NCBI RefSeq assembly: GCF_001684335.1 | Contig: NZ_LOIC01000061.1 | Coordinates: 27,821 to 91,820 of the forward strand | Direction of reading: 5' to 3' | DNA: 64,000 nucleotides | Origin: Photorhabdus namnaonensis | Lineage (GTDB): Bacteria > Pseudomonadota > Gammaproteobacteria > Enterobacterales > Enterobacteriaceae | Part shown: positions 1 through 8,069 of the stretch, piece by piece | Numbering within the stretch: the first letter of the stretch is position 1 | Layout of the letters: each line of letters opens with the position of its first letter | Notes under the pieces: generated by a model | Database searches by the model: none | What the model was told of the DNA's origin: nothing | Seen by the model: the letters and a program-made list of their open reading frames with translations, nothing else | Made by a program: the position numbers and the translations under genes

Positions 1-1
1 T

Positions 2-142
2 CAATGCAAAGGTGTCTTTCCTATTATTCAGGGGGCTGACTCTTTAACATATAAAGGGAAAGCGATTGCGCTTGAAGGAATGCAAACAGCCTGTGGAGCA
101 AAGTTAATTGCCAGTCAGCATGAGTTTACTCTTGCCAGTTAA
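2..142 (+). CDS. PAAR-domain protein, C-terminal part (cut by window edge)
   Basis: The open frame enters from the left edge and ends at TAA 140-142. The visible part begins QCKGVFPIIQGADSLTYKGK and ends in HEFTLAS. The same stretch occurs in the frameshifted PAAR gene at 1793 and the remnant at 4935. The upstream half of the 1793 copy (MSKAVILLGDTTDHGG) has the look of a small PAAR spike-tip protein, which caps VgrG in type VI secretion. This copy appears intact here and sits 104 bp before a Tox-REase-5 toxin gene, so it is probably the carrier for that toxin. The N-terminus lies outside the window. Confidence 0.7.
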   Translation, partial: QCKGVFPIIQGADSLTYKGKAIALEGMQTACGAKLIASQHEFTLAS

Positions 143-246
143 TGTGAGTTCAATTCATGGCATTTAAAACTCTGGTCGGAAATCCGAACGGCAATTTAAA
201 GATATTCTTTGTATTGCAAAAAATAAGATAAACAGGAGACGTTAAT

Positions 247-1011
247 ATGCCAATACCCTTATTAGCTCCGGTCGCAGTGGGTGCGGCTGAATATGTCGCC
301 AGCGCCTGTGCCGGAGTATTAATTGCGGTTGGGCTGATGGAAACCGGTAAAGATAAATCCGTTATAGAGGATGACGACATTCACCATAAGAAAACGGATT
401 TTGTGATAAGCCCTGAAATCACGGATGAAGATCGAAATATCGTCTGGAGTGCCGAAGTCCATGCGGATTTTTGGGAGGACGATGATTTAGGGGATGAATC
501 TGTTGATGCCAGTGCGGTTCAGACTAAAGCCCAGTCTGAAACGGAAGAATGTGAAAAAACGGAAACTAAAAAAGCGTGCGAGGCTTGCCTTGCTATTCCG
601 GTGACAAGTGAAAAATATCGCAAGGTGAGTCGCTGGAGCGCCATTACGATTAACTATCAGCGATTTATTGCGAAAACTCAATATAACCCGCTCACACAAA
701 TGATCCAGGAATTTCAATGCCTGAAAGTGACCTTTGATGGCTGGAGACCTGCGTATTGCCTGTTTCTGGAGGCCAAAGCGCGGTATGACCAGTTTTTTAT
801 TAGTGAGGATGAGCCTAAGGGTTGGTGGAAAGGTGTTAAATCAGCACAAAATCAGGCTGTCAGACATCAGGCCGTCTGTGATGTGCTGGATAGTACTCCT
901 CATGTGGAATGGCACTTTTTACAGCCCATCAGTTATGGATATTTTAAAGTACTGTTTAGTAAATATAAAAATATCAGTGTTCACTATACCCCTTGCGACA
1001 GTTTAGTTTAA
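247..1011 (+). CDS. Tox-REase-5 family nuclease toxin (probable T6SS effector)
   Basis: 254 aa. Residues 5-33 form a hydrophobic segment, followed by an acidic linker rich in D and E (about 35-105). The C-terminal half (about 115-250) matches the restriction-endonuclease-fold toxin Tox-REase-5: NYQRFI, then VTFDGWRPAYCLFLEAKARY with the D...E-x-K catalytic signature, then QAVRHQAV and VEWHFLQP. This family contains the P. aeruginosa effector TseT. The start has an AGGAG ribosome site. It follows a PAAR gene and is 12 bp upstream of an Imm52-like gene, the usual spike-toxin-immunity order. Nuclease function is inferred from the family; the delivery route is inferred from the PAAR neighbour. 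Confidence 0.75.
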   Translation: MPIPLLAPVAVGAAEYVASACAGVLIAVGLMETGKDKSVIEDDDIHHKKTDFVISPEITDEDRNIVWSAEVHADFWEDDDLGDESVDASAVQTKAQSETEECEKTETKKACEACLAIPVTSEKYRKVSRWSAITINYQRFIAKTQYNPLTQMIQEFQCLKVTFDGWRPAYCLFLEAKARYDQFFISEDEPKGWWKGVKSAQNQAVRHQAVCDVLDSTPHVEWHFLQPISYGYFKVLFSKYKNISVHYTPCDSLV

Positions 1012-1023
1012 CACGAGGTAAAC

Positions 1024-1746
1024 ATGGCAATAGTTCGTATAAAAATTAATGTATATTATGAGCAGAGAGAAACCATTACCGCCCATACAGCTTTGATGGA
1101 TTTGTTTCATATTACACGGCAAATTGATGTCTTTTTTAACCAAGGAAAAGCTTGGTACTTAACTGGCTACTCCCGAAAGGAGGCCCTAAAACATCTTGTG
1201 TTTGATGAACAGGGACCAACGGAGGTTGCCATAAAAAGTTTCGAAAAAGATTATAAGAAAAATTTTCCTGCTCTTATTAATGGAATATGGGATGGTGAAA
1301 AGGATGAATTATCCAGTGGCATGAGTTATAGAAAAATGTTAATTGATCGCCCTAATTGGGTCTGGCTGGAAATGAACCTAAGGATTGACAGTCATCAGTT
1401 TGATGTTTCTCGATTAATTGATTTTGTCAAATATTTAGCGGCTAGCCGTGATTCTCCTTATATTCAAGTCGAAAATAATGGTTATACCGTAAAAGGCAAA
1501 CAAGTTTTCCCTGATCGCCTCAGTGTCGGCTGGATGCTTTACCAGCCCCGTATTATTGATAAGTTCTATCTGCCTATGGCGGAAGATGTGCTGCCTGTGT
1601 ACCAAAATAATGAACAGATCGGCACTCTGATTATCACCAAGAAAGGGATTTTTGATGGAAGAAATCAGGAGGATATTGATAAATCCAATGATATTGAAAT
1701 TCAGTTGGTGAATCTGGGATTACTGCCATTAATTACCGAAATTTAA
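1024..1746 (+). CDS. Imm52-type immunity protein
   Basis: 240 aa, no signal peptide or membrane segment, so cytoplasmic. The N-terminus (MAIVRIKINVYYEQRE), a central WVWLEMNL stretch and the C-terminal VGWMLYQP region resemble the Imm52 family, which is paired with Tox-REase-5 toxins (TsiT type). The gene starts 12 bp after the toxin stop, so the two are almost certainly cotranscribed. Its expected role is to bind and neutralise the preceding nuclease. Family assignment is by eye and by context; the pairing is more secure than the family name. Confidence 0.65.
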   Translation: MAIVRIKINVYYEQRETITAHTALMDLFHITRQIDVFFNQGKAWYLTGYSRKEALKHLVFDEQGPTEVAIKSFEKDYKKNFPALINGIWDGEKDELSSGMSYRKMLIDRPNWVWLEMNLRIDSHQFDVSRLIDFVKYLAASRDSPYIQVENNGYTVKGKQVFPDRLSVGWMLYQPRIIDKFYLPMAEDVLPVYQNNEQIGTLIITKKGIFDGRNQEDIDKSNDIEIQLVNLGLLPLITEI

Positions 1747-1792
1747 TGAAAGGTGATGTTATTTACCAATCGGAAAACGATGGAGAATTTTA

Positions 1793-1954
1793 ATGTCAAA
1801 AGCGGTTATTCTACTGGGTGATACGACAGATCATGGCGGTAAGGTGATTACCGCTATTGCTCAATATACTCACAATGGTATTCCCATAGCAGGTAAAGAA
1901 GATTTGGTGGCGTGTCCCCAATGCAAAGGTGTCTTTCCTATTATTCAGGGCTGA
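1793..1954 (+). pseudogene. PAAR-domain protein, frameshifted 5' half
   Basis: ATG at 1793, 53 codons, stop TGA 1952-1954. The protein starts MSKAVILLGDTTDHGGKV and ends in CPQCKGVFPIIQG. Against the copy at 1-142, the run CAG-GGG-GCT-GAC has lost two G (CAG-GGC-TGA), which creates the stop. After the next few bases (CTGACTCTTT) similarity to the PAAR gene ends and transposon-derived DNA begins. The missing 3' half reappears in diverged form at 4935-5069, beyond the ABC exporter genes. The gene is therefore broken by both a frameshift and an insertion or recombination. Confidence 0.75.
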
Positions 1955-1960
1955 CTCTTT

Positions 1961-2131
1961 CAAAACAAGCGGATTTGGCCATGTCCTTGCTGTGGTGTCG
2001 AGCATGATCGTGATATCAACGCGGCGCTCAACATCGAGCGCAAGGGCATACAGGAATTACAGGCGGCGGGACTCGTCGTTTCTGCCCACGGAGGCCAGCG
2101 TAAATCCATTGCATCGACGGTTGCGGCCTGA
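1961..2131 (+). pseudogene. tnpB remnant (IS200/IS605 family), C-terminal end
   Basis: The frame through 1982-2131 encodes [20 protein letters not shown] and then a tail ending [11 protein letters not shown]. The CxxC followed by HDRDxNAAxNI is the zinc-ribbon and last RuvC motif of TnpB (OrfB_Zn_ribbon). Only about 57 codons remain and no start or upstream RuvC motifs are present. It begins where the frameshifted PAAR gene ends. Confidence 0.75.
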
Positions 2132-2172
2132 GAAGTGGGAAGCCTTGCCGTTTACGGTGGGGAGCAGTCACT
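2132..2172 (+). other. Possible omega-RNA scaffold / IS605 right-end remnant
   Basis: Directly after the tnpB stop lies a GTGGGAAGCCTTGCC...GGTGGGGAGCAGTCAC-like stretch with a short stem around GCCGTTTACGGT. In IS605-type elements the DNA after tnpB carries the right end and the 3' part of the guide RNA. Whether any of it is still transcribed is unknown. Confidence 0.35.
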
Positions 2173-2315
2173 AGAGGTCTACCTGAGGAAGCTTGGGAAG
2201 ACGTTTTTTGTAACAACGCACTCGGACTCTATGGACTCAGGATAGAACAAGAGACGAATAGGCGATTGGTGCGAGTGGTTGAAAGTTAGTCTAATAATTT
2301 AATTAGCGGATTTCT
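2132..2315. other. Intergenic DNA between tnpB remnant and ABC exporter
   Basis: Apart from the presumed transposon right end (2132-2172), no gene is seen. It must contain the promoter of the ABC genes, but no convincing -35/-10 pair was picked out. Confidence 0.4.
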
Positions 2316-3311
2316 ATGAGCATTATTCGAGTAAGAGATTTGAGTAAATCCTACAGTATTTACTCAAAAAACCCTGGTCTGTTGGGCAGTTTAAAGTCGT
2401 TCATTAAAAGAGACTATTCAGTCGTACAAGCGGTAAAGGCGATCAATTTCTCCATCGAAGAAGGAGAAATTGTGGGTTTTCTCGGGGCGAATGGGGCGGG
2501 AAAAACGACTACTATGAAGATGTTGGCTGGTATCATTCTACCCTCTTCTGGTGATGTTAAAGTTTTGGGACATACCCCTTATGAACGTAGGAACGAATAT
2601 TTAAAGTCAATATCATTTGTAGCTGGACAGAAACAGCAACTCGCTTGGGATCTTACGCCTAATGATTCCTTTATACTCAATAAGGTTATCTATGATCTCG
2701 AAGATAATGAATTTCTCAGATGTCGTGACGAACTGGTTGAACTGCTTTCTATTCGTTCAGTGATTAACAGACCGGTTCGTAATTTGTCTCTCGGTGAGCG
2801 TATGAAATGCGAATTAGCTTTATCATTGCTACATAAGCCAAAGGTTTTGTTCCTGGATGAACCCACTATTGGGTTAGATGTTAACATGCAGCGCATCGTC
2901 CGAGAATTCATTCTGCATTATAATCAGACGTATAAAGCAACAATTCTCTTGACTTCTCACTATATGGCGGATGTAGAAGCACTTGCGCGACGTGTTGTCA
3001 TCATCAATTCGGGAGAGATTGTCTACGATGGGCAGCTCTCGCATTTAATTGCAAAACGTTCACCCAAAAAGATTGTAAAGGCTAGTCTTTCAGGTCCGAT
3101 TAGTCCAGAGCTGAGTTCATTACCCGGCTTGCTATTCTATGATGGTCACGATATTGAATTGATGGTGGAGCGTGACACATTATCTTCTGCAATGACAAGG
3201 TTGATGTCGGAACGAGTCGTTCTTGATATCTCGATCCATGATGAACCGATAGATCGTGTGCTGGAGGGGTATTTATCCTCGAATGGTGAGTTTAATGTGC
3301 AAATCTTTTAA
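2316..3311 (+). CDS. ABC-2 exporter ATP-binding protein
   Basis: 331 aa. Walker A GANGAGKT at residues 57-64, signature LSLGERMK at about 157-164, Walker B VLFLDEPT at about 177-184, and a switch His in TSHYMADVEA. About 90 residues follow the nucleotide-binding domain, as in COG4586-type ATPases that pair with two different permeases. The next two genes are such permeases, and the first overlaps this gene, so the three form one exporter. The substrate cannot be told from sequence; relatives export peptides, drugs or lipids. The cassette lies between two halves of a PAAR gene, which suggests acquisition by transfer. Confidence 0.85.
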   Translation: MSIIRVRDLSKSYSIYSKNPGLLGSLKSFIKRDYSVVQAVKAINFSIEEGEIVGFLGANGAGKTTTMKMLAGIILPSSGDVKVLGHTPYERRNEYLKSISFVAGQKQQLAWDLTPNDSFILNKVIYDLEDNEFLRCRDELVELLSIRSVINRPVRNLSLGERMKCELALSLLHKPKVLFLDEPTIGLDVNMQRIVREFILHYNQTYKATILLTSHYMADVEALARRVVIINSGEIVYDGQLSHLIAKRSPKKIVKASLSGPISPELSSLPGLLFYDGHDIELMVERDTLSSAMTRLMSERVVLDISIHDEPIDRVLEGYLSSNGEFNVQIF

Positions 3312-4101
3312 GCGGACCCTACAGTTATGGAGGGTGCTCATTGGTCAATCTTTCTCTCAGGCTATTGCATATCGAGCGCAGTCGATGGTTTGGATGATAG
3401 GTGGTGTAATGCCTATTGCTGTGATGTTAGTTTGGCTTAGTCTGGCAGATGGAGGGGCTATTGGCGGTTATACGCCCAGCGATTTTGCGGTTTACTTTCT
3501 TTCCATTTACCTAGTGCGTCAATTAACGTCCATTTGGGTAATGCAACGCTTGGATCGTGATATCCGCCGAGGAGAACTCTCTATGTTATTGTTGCGTCCT
3601 GTGTCTCCTCTTTATTGCTATATTGCGGATCATGTGGGACAGATGATTGTTCGAGGACCGATTATATTAGTGGTTTTTATTTCTGGTATCGTTTTAACTG
3701 GTAATTTGCAACGCTTGGATATCTGGAGCCTTTTGGTTTTTTTACCCTCACTCATGCTTGCTTGGATTATCATTTTCCATCTTTATTATTGTCTAGGCTT
3801 GTTGGCTTTTTGGATTAATAACGCAATGGCATTTGACCCATTGCTTTGGGCGCTTTATACGATACTTGGGGGATCCCTCATTCCTCTTGATTTATATCCG
3901 TCTGGTATCGCAGGATTATTGAAAGTTTTACCTTTTGCATCGGCAATCGATTCTCCAGTGCAAATAATATTAGGAAAATTAGATCGTGGAGAATTATTGA
4001 CCAGTTTTTTGATGCAGTTATTCTGGGTTATAGCGCTCATGTTAATTCGTGTTTTGCTATGGTCGGTAGGATTAAAAAAATATACGGCTTCAGGAGCCTA
4101 A
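3295..4101 (+). CDS. ABC-2 exporter permease (first)
   Basis: About 268 aa from ATG 3295 (alternatives at 3283 and 3256). ATG 3295 has a GGTGAG four bases upstream, and it overlaps the ATPase gene by 17 nt. About six hydrophobic segments are visible, for example MVWMIGGVMPIAVMLVWLSL and a LLVFLPSLMLAWIIIFHLYY stretch. The motif RRGELSMLLLRPVSP is typical of COG4587 permeases that pair with COG4586 ATPases. It is the integral membrane half of an efflux complex with the genes on both sides. Confidence 0.8.
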   Translation: MCKSFKRTLQLWRVLIGQSFSQAIAYRAQSMVWMIGGVMPIAVMLVWLSLADGGAIGGYTPSDFAVYFLSIYLVRQLTSIWVMQRLDRDIRRGELSMLLLRPVSPLYCYIADHVGQMIVRGPIILVVFISGIVLTGNLQRLDIWSLLVFLPSLMLAWIIIFHLYYCLGLLAFWINNAMAFDPLLWALYTILGGSLIPLDLYPSGIAGLLKVLPFASAIDSPVQIILGKLDRGELLTSFLMQLFWVIALMLIRVLLWSVGLKKYTASGA

Positions 4102-4105
4102 CTAA

Positions 4106-4888
4106 ATGCGGTACGGTTTATTATTATTGGTATTAATAAGGAATTCTTTCGTCTTAGAGCTTGAATTTCGGCTCAATGCTTTAGTCAACTTGATTAATTC
4201 CTCCCTCGCTTGCTTGCTGGCTTTGCTTGTTTTAACGGGGTTCTTCGGTCAAGTATCCCAAGTAGGAGGGTGGAGTTTCAATCAAATGGTTGCTTTACTT
4301 GGTGTGACTCTCATTGTGGAATCATTAATCGATAGCTGGTTATTTCCAAGTATCCACTCTTTATCTGAATACATCAGGCGAGGTGACTTGGATTTTATCC
4401 TTATTCGCCCCGTCGACCCTCAGTTTTTTATCACATTTCATCGTTTTAATGTGTGGGATGGTGCAAATTTCGTTGTTGGATATATAGTTGTTCTGGTTGC
4501 TATGTATCAACAAGATGCTTTGATATTTTCAAACTTTATGCAGTTTAATTTGACACTATTATTGGGTGCGTGCATTTTCTATTCTCTGTTTATGTGTTCA
4601 AATCTCATCGCTTTTTGGTTCACCAAAGTTTCTGATGTATGGATTATTTGCTATTCTCTCATGGATATGGGACGGTTTCCTGTTAGTGCTTATCCTGGTG
4701 CTATGCGATTCGTTCTGAGTTTTATATTACCAATTGTTTTCGTAAGTAATGTGCCTGTGCAAGCTGCTTTGGGCATACTTAATTTTGGTACGTTGGCTAT
4801 GGCTTTTATGTACGCATTAGGGGCGTTATTTTTCACCCGATACCTCTGGCTTAAAGCTCTATCAAGATATAGTAGCGCAAGTAGTTGA
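4106..4888 (+). CDS. ABC-2 exporter permease (second)
   Basis: 260 aa, starting four bases after the previous stop. The protein is strongly hydrophobic with about six membrane spans. The motif IRRGDLDFILIRPVDPQF is the counterpart of the RRGELSMLLLRPVSP motif in the preceding permease. This fits COG3694, the second half of a heterodimeric ABC-2 channel. There is no substrate information. The gene ends 46 bp before a PAAR remnant. Confidence 0.8.
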   Translation: MRYGLLLLVLIRNSFVLELEFRLNALVNLINSSLACLLALLVLTGFFGQVSQVGGWSFNQMVALLGVTLIVESLIDSWLFPSIHSLSEYIRRGDLDFILIRPVDPQFFITFHRFNVWDGANFVVGYIVVLVAMYQQDALIFSNFMQFNLTLLLGACIFYSLFMCSNLIAFWFTKVSDVWIICYSLMDMGRFPVSAYPGAMRFVLSFILPIVFVSNVPVQAALGILNFGTLAMAFMYALGALFFTRYLWLKALSRYSSASS

Positions 4889-4934
4889 TGAGATGTATTT
4901 AAGGAAAATGGAGGGTAAATTCACATAATAAGTG

Positions 4935-5069
4935 CATAAAGGTATTTTTCCTATTATTCAGGGTGCTAGCTCTCTAAAATATAAAGGAAAACCTATTGCG
5001 CTTGAAGGAATGCAAACAGCCTGTGAGGTAAACTTGATTGCCAGTCAGAGTAACGGCCTATTCCAATAG
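4935..5069 (+). pseudogene. PAAR-domain protein remnant, 3' half
   Basis: Reading from 4935 gives HKGIFPIIQGASSLKYKGKP, then IALEGMQTACEVNLIASQ, ending NGLFQ at TAG 5067-5069. It is a diverged copy of the C-terminal half seen at 2-142. There is no start codon or N-terminal half. A two-base insertion (TGCATAAAGG versus TGCAAAGG) shifts the Cys codon. It is the natural right-hand partner of the truncated PAAR gene at 1793-1954. Confidence 0.7.
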
Positions 5070-5126
5070 GACTATTTTATTTGCCCTTCTTTGCCATAAA
5101 GAGCGAACCTAGGTAGTGATCAGACA

Positions 5127-5193
5127 AAAGCATGAGCTTTTGAACGCACTTTTAGTGCGGCCCGTAGGGTGAGCGAAGCGAGTCATCCTCACG
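5127..5193. repeat. Cluster of three short palindromes
   Basis: AAAAGC-ATGA-GCTTTT (5127-5142), CGCACT-TTT-AGTGCG (5145-5159), and a GTGAG...CTCAC pair around GCGAAGCGAGTC (about 5169-5192). They lie between the PAAR remnant and the convergent end of the minus-strand operon. They may be a REP-like unit or part of a mobile-element end, and may also serve as a terminator. Confidence 0.4.
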
Positions 5194-5216
5194 TATTACA
5201 TTCTCCATTCATGCTC

Positions 5217-5471
5217 TCAATATGATTGCGTTTTATGCTTCGACATTAAATGATGTTTTAAATAAGGGGTTAATTGTTCCAATAGATTACTATTAGATTG
5301 GGCTATAGTAAGTTCTTCCCAGCCATCAGTGGACAGTATAAAAACCGTTGAGAGAATTATGGTCATCTCATCCGTGGGAGTTGACGAGGTATACCCGTTA
5401 GCTTTGAATACACCTAGTTCAGTATGTATTCTGCTGATTTTGAATGGCAGAAGTGACGTTGGTAATTTCAT
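5217..5471 (-). CDS. Small protein of unknown function, last gene of the aminomutase operon
   Basis: 84 aa from an ATG (5469-5471, complement) that overlaps the stop of the MFS gene in a TGATG arrangement, so translation is probably coupled. The sequence starts MKLPTSLLPFKISRIHTELG and contains DEMTIILSTVFILSTDGWEE. No signal peptide, Cys pairs or known motif is seen. Coupling to the transporter and the conserved reading frame argue that it is real, but the function is not recognised. Confidence 0.45.
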   Translation of the reverse strand: MKLPTSLLPFKISRIHTELGVFKANGYTSSTPTDEMTIILSTVFILSTDGWEELTIAQSNSNLLEQLTPYLKHHLMSKHKTQSY

Positions 5472-6640
5472 CAAAAATCATCCTTCAATGGTATGAAGTA
5501 GAAAGAAATTGTAAGAAAAAGCGTAAATGCTAATGTTATATAGAAGAGATAACCGTAGCCAATCACTTGATAAATAGCGCCTCCCATAAGACCTCCCAAG
5601 CATAACGCACCCCAAGAGAAAAGTCTGTAAACAGCATTAGTCCTCGAAAATATACCCTCCGGTATTAATTTCTGTCTGTAAGTTACAGCAATACAACCCC
5701 AACAACCCATACCACAGCCGAGTAAAAAAATGGATAAAAGCATTACATAGATAGTATGATTCAGCGCTATAACAAGGGTAGATAAAAATGCCAAGCTCAG
5801 TGAAATGAATAACATCTTTTTTGTCGAGATAGCTCTTGATATTTTAGGGGTCAGAGAAGAGGATAAAACAAATCCCATAGAGTTCAATGCATAAAAAAAA
5901 CCTGTGTACAACGGTGCATCGTTTACCTGTGACGAGATTATCATCGGAAAGACTGAGAAAAAACTAGAAATCACTAGACAAAAAGCGGCAGCATAAATGC
6001 ATAACATCCTCAATGATACGTGACTGGATAGAAAATTTAATCCTTTCATCATTTCTTCAAATGGTTCATTTCTTGTTTTTATATTTTTTTGTGGGATATC
6101 TTGCATTAAGTAAAAAAATAATAAAGACAAGGAGTAGGTAATAAATGCCAAATAGAGTAGTGAGCTGTCATAAGGCTTGAAAATAAACGAACCGATAATT
6201 GGGCCAATAAAGAAAACAAAAAAATATTCCATTGATTGAAGTTTGTTGTTGATTTTTATTAATTCTGATTTTTGATAGATGCTTAAACTAAGAGTTTGAG
6301 TTGAGTTGTCAATAAATACCTCAGTAGCACCAAAAACCAATGCGCATAAAAGTATTAAAGGTATACTAATTGGGAGTAATATAATTATAATTAGAGATAA
6401 CAATCTCACCATTTTAGCTAATTTTGTGACTTTTAATATAGGATGGAAGTCTAGTATATATCCAGAAAGAAAAGATGATAGAACAGAGGACAAAGTTTTT
6501 ATTACATAGCTCAGTGAAAAAATAATTGGATCGGAGGTCATTGATAACATAATAAGAGGGAAGAAGATGGTCATGAGACCATCCCCGAAGTTATCTAAAC
6601 CTGCGCTTGCAATAAATTTACTACTTTGATTTTTTTGCAT
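5471..6640 (-). CDS. MFS transporter
   Basis: 389 aa with about 12 hydrophobic segments. The N-terminus SAGLDNFGDGLMTIFFPLIM and the overall pattern fit the MFS_3-type drug or metabolite exporters. The gene overlaps the 3' end of the MetRS-like gene by 20 nt and its stop overlaps the next small ORF, so it is an integral part of this operon. The likely role is export of, or self-resistance to, the product made by the aminomutase and MetRS-like enzymes; this is inferred from context only. The gene is AT-rich, like the rest of the island. Confidence 0.8.
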   Translation of the reverse strand: MQKNQSSKFIASAGLDNFGDGLMTIFFPLIMLSMTSDPIIFSLSYVIKTLSSVLSSFLSGYILDFHPILKVTKLAKMVRLLSLIIIILLPISIPLILLCALVFGATEVFIDNSTQTLSLSIYQKSELIKINNKLQSMEYFFVFFIGPIIGSFIFKPYDSSLLYLAFITYSLSLLFFYLMQDIPQKNIKTRNEPFEEMMKGLNFLSSHVSLRMLCIYAAAFCLVISSFFSVFPMIISSQVNDAPLYTGFFYALNSMGFVLSSSLTPKISRAISTKKMLFISLSLAFLSTLVIALNHTIYVMLLSIFLLGCGMGCWGCIAVTYRQKLIPEGIFSRTNAVYRLFSWGALCLGGLMGGAIYQVIGYGYLFYITLAFTLFLTISFYFIPLKDDF

Positions 6641-8069
6641 AGACTCTCACATTTTTTTTGGCAAATAATGCAATATTGGGAACCAATGCACTAAAATAAT
6701 TATCAAATATTTCCACCCACAGAGTCGCTGATTTTTGGCAGTTCACATAGTAAATTAAAGCACAAAATTCTTTATATCTATCGTAGTACTCTTTAAAATT
6801 TAAATCAGAAGAAGAAAATATATCGTCTATTTTTTTAGCTATAGATTCCATTGTATGAGATAGTGTGTTCTCTCCTGAATCTTTCTGACTTATTTTATTC
6901 ATACTAAGAATCCCCTGTTTGAGATCAGAGGAAAATCTGTCATGCTCAAGTAGTGCTTTTAAATCTAAATCGATATCTTTATCTCGAGAATATACACTAC
7001 AAATATAAGCTCTTGTACTATCAGAGCTTACTTTTGACGCAATAATATCATTCAACCAGATTGCAAAATTTTTACTCGTAGACATTTTTTTTCCATTAAT
7101 GCAATAAAAGTGACTGACCCAATGTTGTTTATAAGGTTCAAAAATATTATTACCAAGTAATATGCTAGGTAAGTCTACCAATAATAATCCTACGTTGTCC
7201 TTCCCGTAAGCGAGTATTGTTTTGACTTTGCTATCTGAGGAAAATGGATTTTCACCATGGATTTTATAAAATATATCAGCAACAATCATTTGCTCAATAA
7301 GTGTAAAATTTCTGTTAAAAAACACTTCATCTTTATCATTTGGGTTTATATACATTCCCCATTGGTCAATTGCGGTCCATTGATAATTAATAATTTTTCT
7401 TTGATTTAATTTATGGCAAAGGATCTTGATATCATCTGATATTGGTTGACTGCTAATATAATTTTTAAGATCAACTACTGGAGTTGATAGGAAGGATACT
7501 TTTTTATCCTTCCAAATTATTTCTTGGCTTTTATATGATTTTTCAAAATCAAAATCGTAAATATCGTTGGGGGTAATAGATATGCCACAGTGATCACAAG
7601 AGTAACCTTTTATATCAGAGTGGCATTTCTTGCATTTGCCAAACAGCCAATTTCCAGTCACTGGTATATTATCTAACGAATAGGGGTAAGAGATTTTTTT
7701 AGTTACAATGGCTTGGCTAAAGATATTATTTAATGTATTGATAAGAGATTTTGACTTCTCTATTAGTTCTGGTTCCAAATAATTTAGAAATCTATCAATG
7801 TCTATATTGAAATATTTGAGTTCTTTTTTTATGATATCTTGATAGTGAATAGCCATTTCATATGTGCTGACATTTTTTTTTCTTGCAGCTACACTAATCG
7901 CGTTATCATAAACATCAAATCCTCCATAAAACTCAACTATTTTTCCTTTGCGCTTATGGTATCTTTTGAAAATATCCTGAGGCAAAAATTGTGCTGCTAG
8001 ATGCCCAAGGTGGAGTCCACCGTTTGGAGTCGGCATTGCGGAAACTAGAAGATATTTTTGTGTTTTCAC
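6621..8069 (-). CDS. Methionyl-tRNA-synthetase-like class I ligase, shortened
   Basis: 482 aa, shorter than housekeeping MetRS (about 550-680). Class I signatures are present: HLGH at 20-23 and KMSTSK at 328-333. A CxxC-x8-CxxC zinc knuckle (Cys146, 149, 158, 161) is in the MetRS position. Only about 150 residues follow KMSTS, so the anticodon-binding part is reduced and the C-terminal extension is absent. By eye, residues lining the methionine pocket differ: the CALPYANG-type stretch reads SAMPTPNG, and the His after FIGKD is replaced in AYGKDNVGLLLVDL. It should still make an aminoacyl adenylate, possibly of another amino acid. Its start overlaps the aminomutase stop by 1 nt. It could be a biosynthetic ligase, a modification enzyme or a resistance synthetase. 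Confidence 0.8.
   Translation of the reverse strand: MKTQKYLLVSAMPTPNGGLHLGHLAAQFLPQDIFKRYHKRKGKIVEFYGGFDVYDNAISVAARKKNVSTYEMAIHYQDIIKKELKYFNIDIDRFLNYLEPELIEKSKSLINTLNNIFSQAIVTKKISYPYSLDNIPVTGNWLFGKCKKCHSDIKGYSCDHCGISITPNDIYDFDFEKSYKSQEIIWKDKKVSFLSTPVVDLKNYISSQPISDDIKILCHKLNQRKIINYQWTAIDQWGMYINPNDKDEVFFNRNFTLIEQMIVADIFYKIHGENPFSSDSKVKTILAYGKDNVGLLLVDLPSILLGNNIFEPYKQHWVSHFYCINGKKMSTSKNFAIWLNDIIASKVSSDSTRAYICSVYSRDKDIDLDLKALLEHDRFSSDLKQGILSMNKISQKDSGENTLSHTMESIAKKIDDIFSSSDLNFKEYYDRYKEFCALIYYVNCQKSATLWVEIFDNYFSALVPNIALFAKKNVRVYAKKSK

Noticed and set aside
6621-8069. Housekeeping metG
   Set aside because: Too short, AT-rich, in a transporter/mutase operon, and with changes in the methionine pocket; a normal metG is expected elsewhere.
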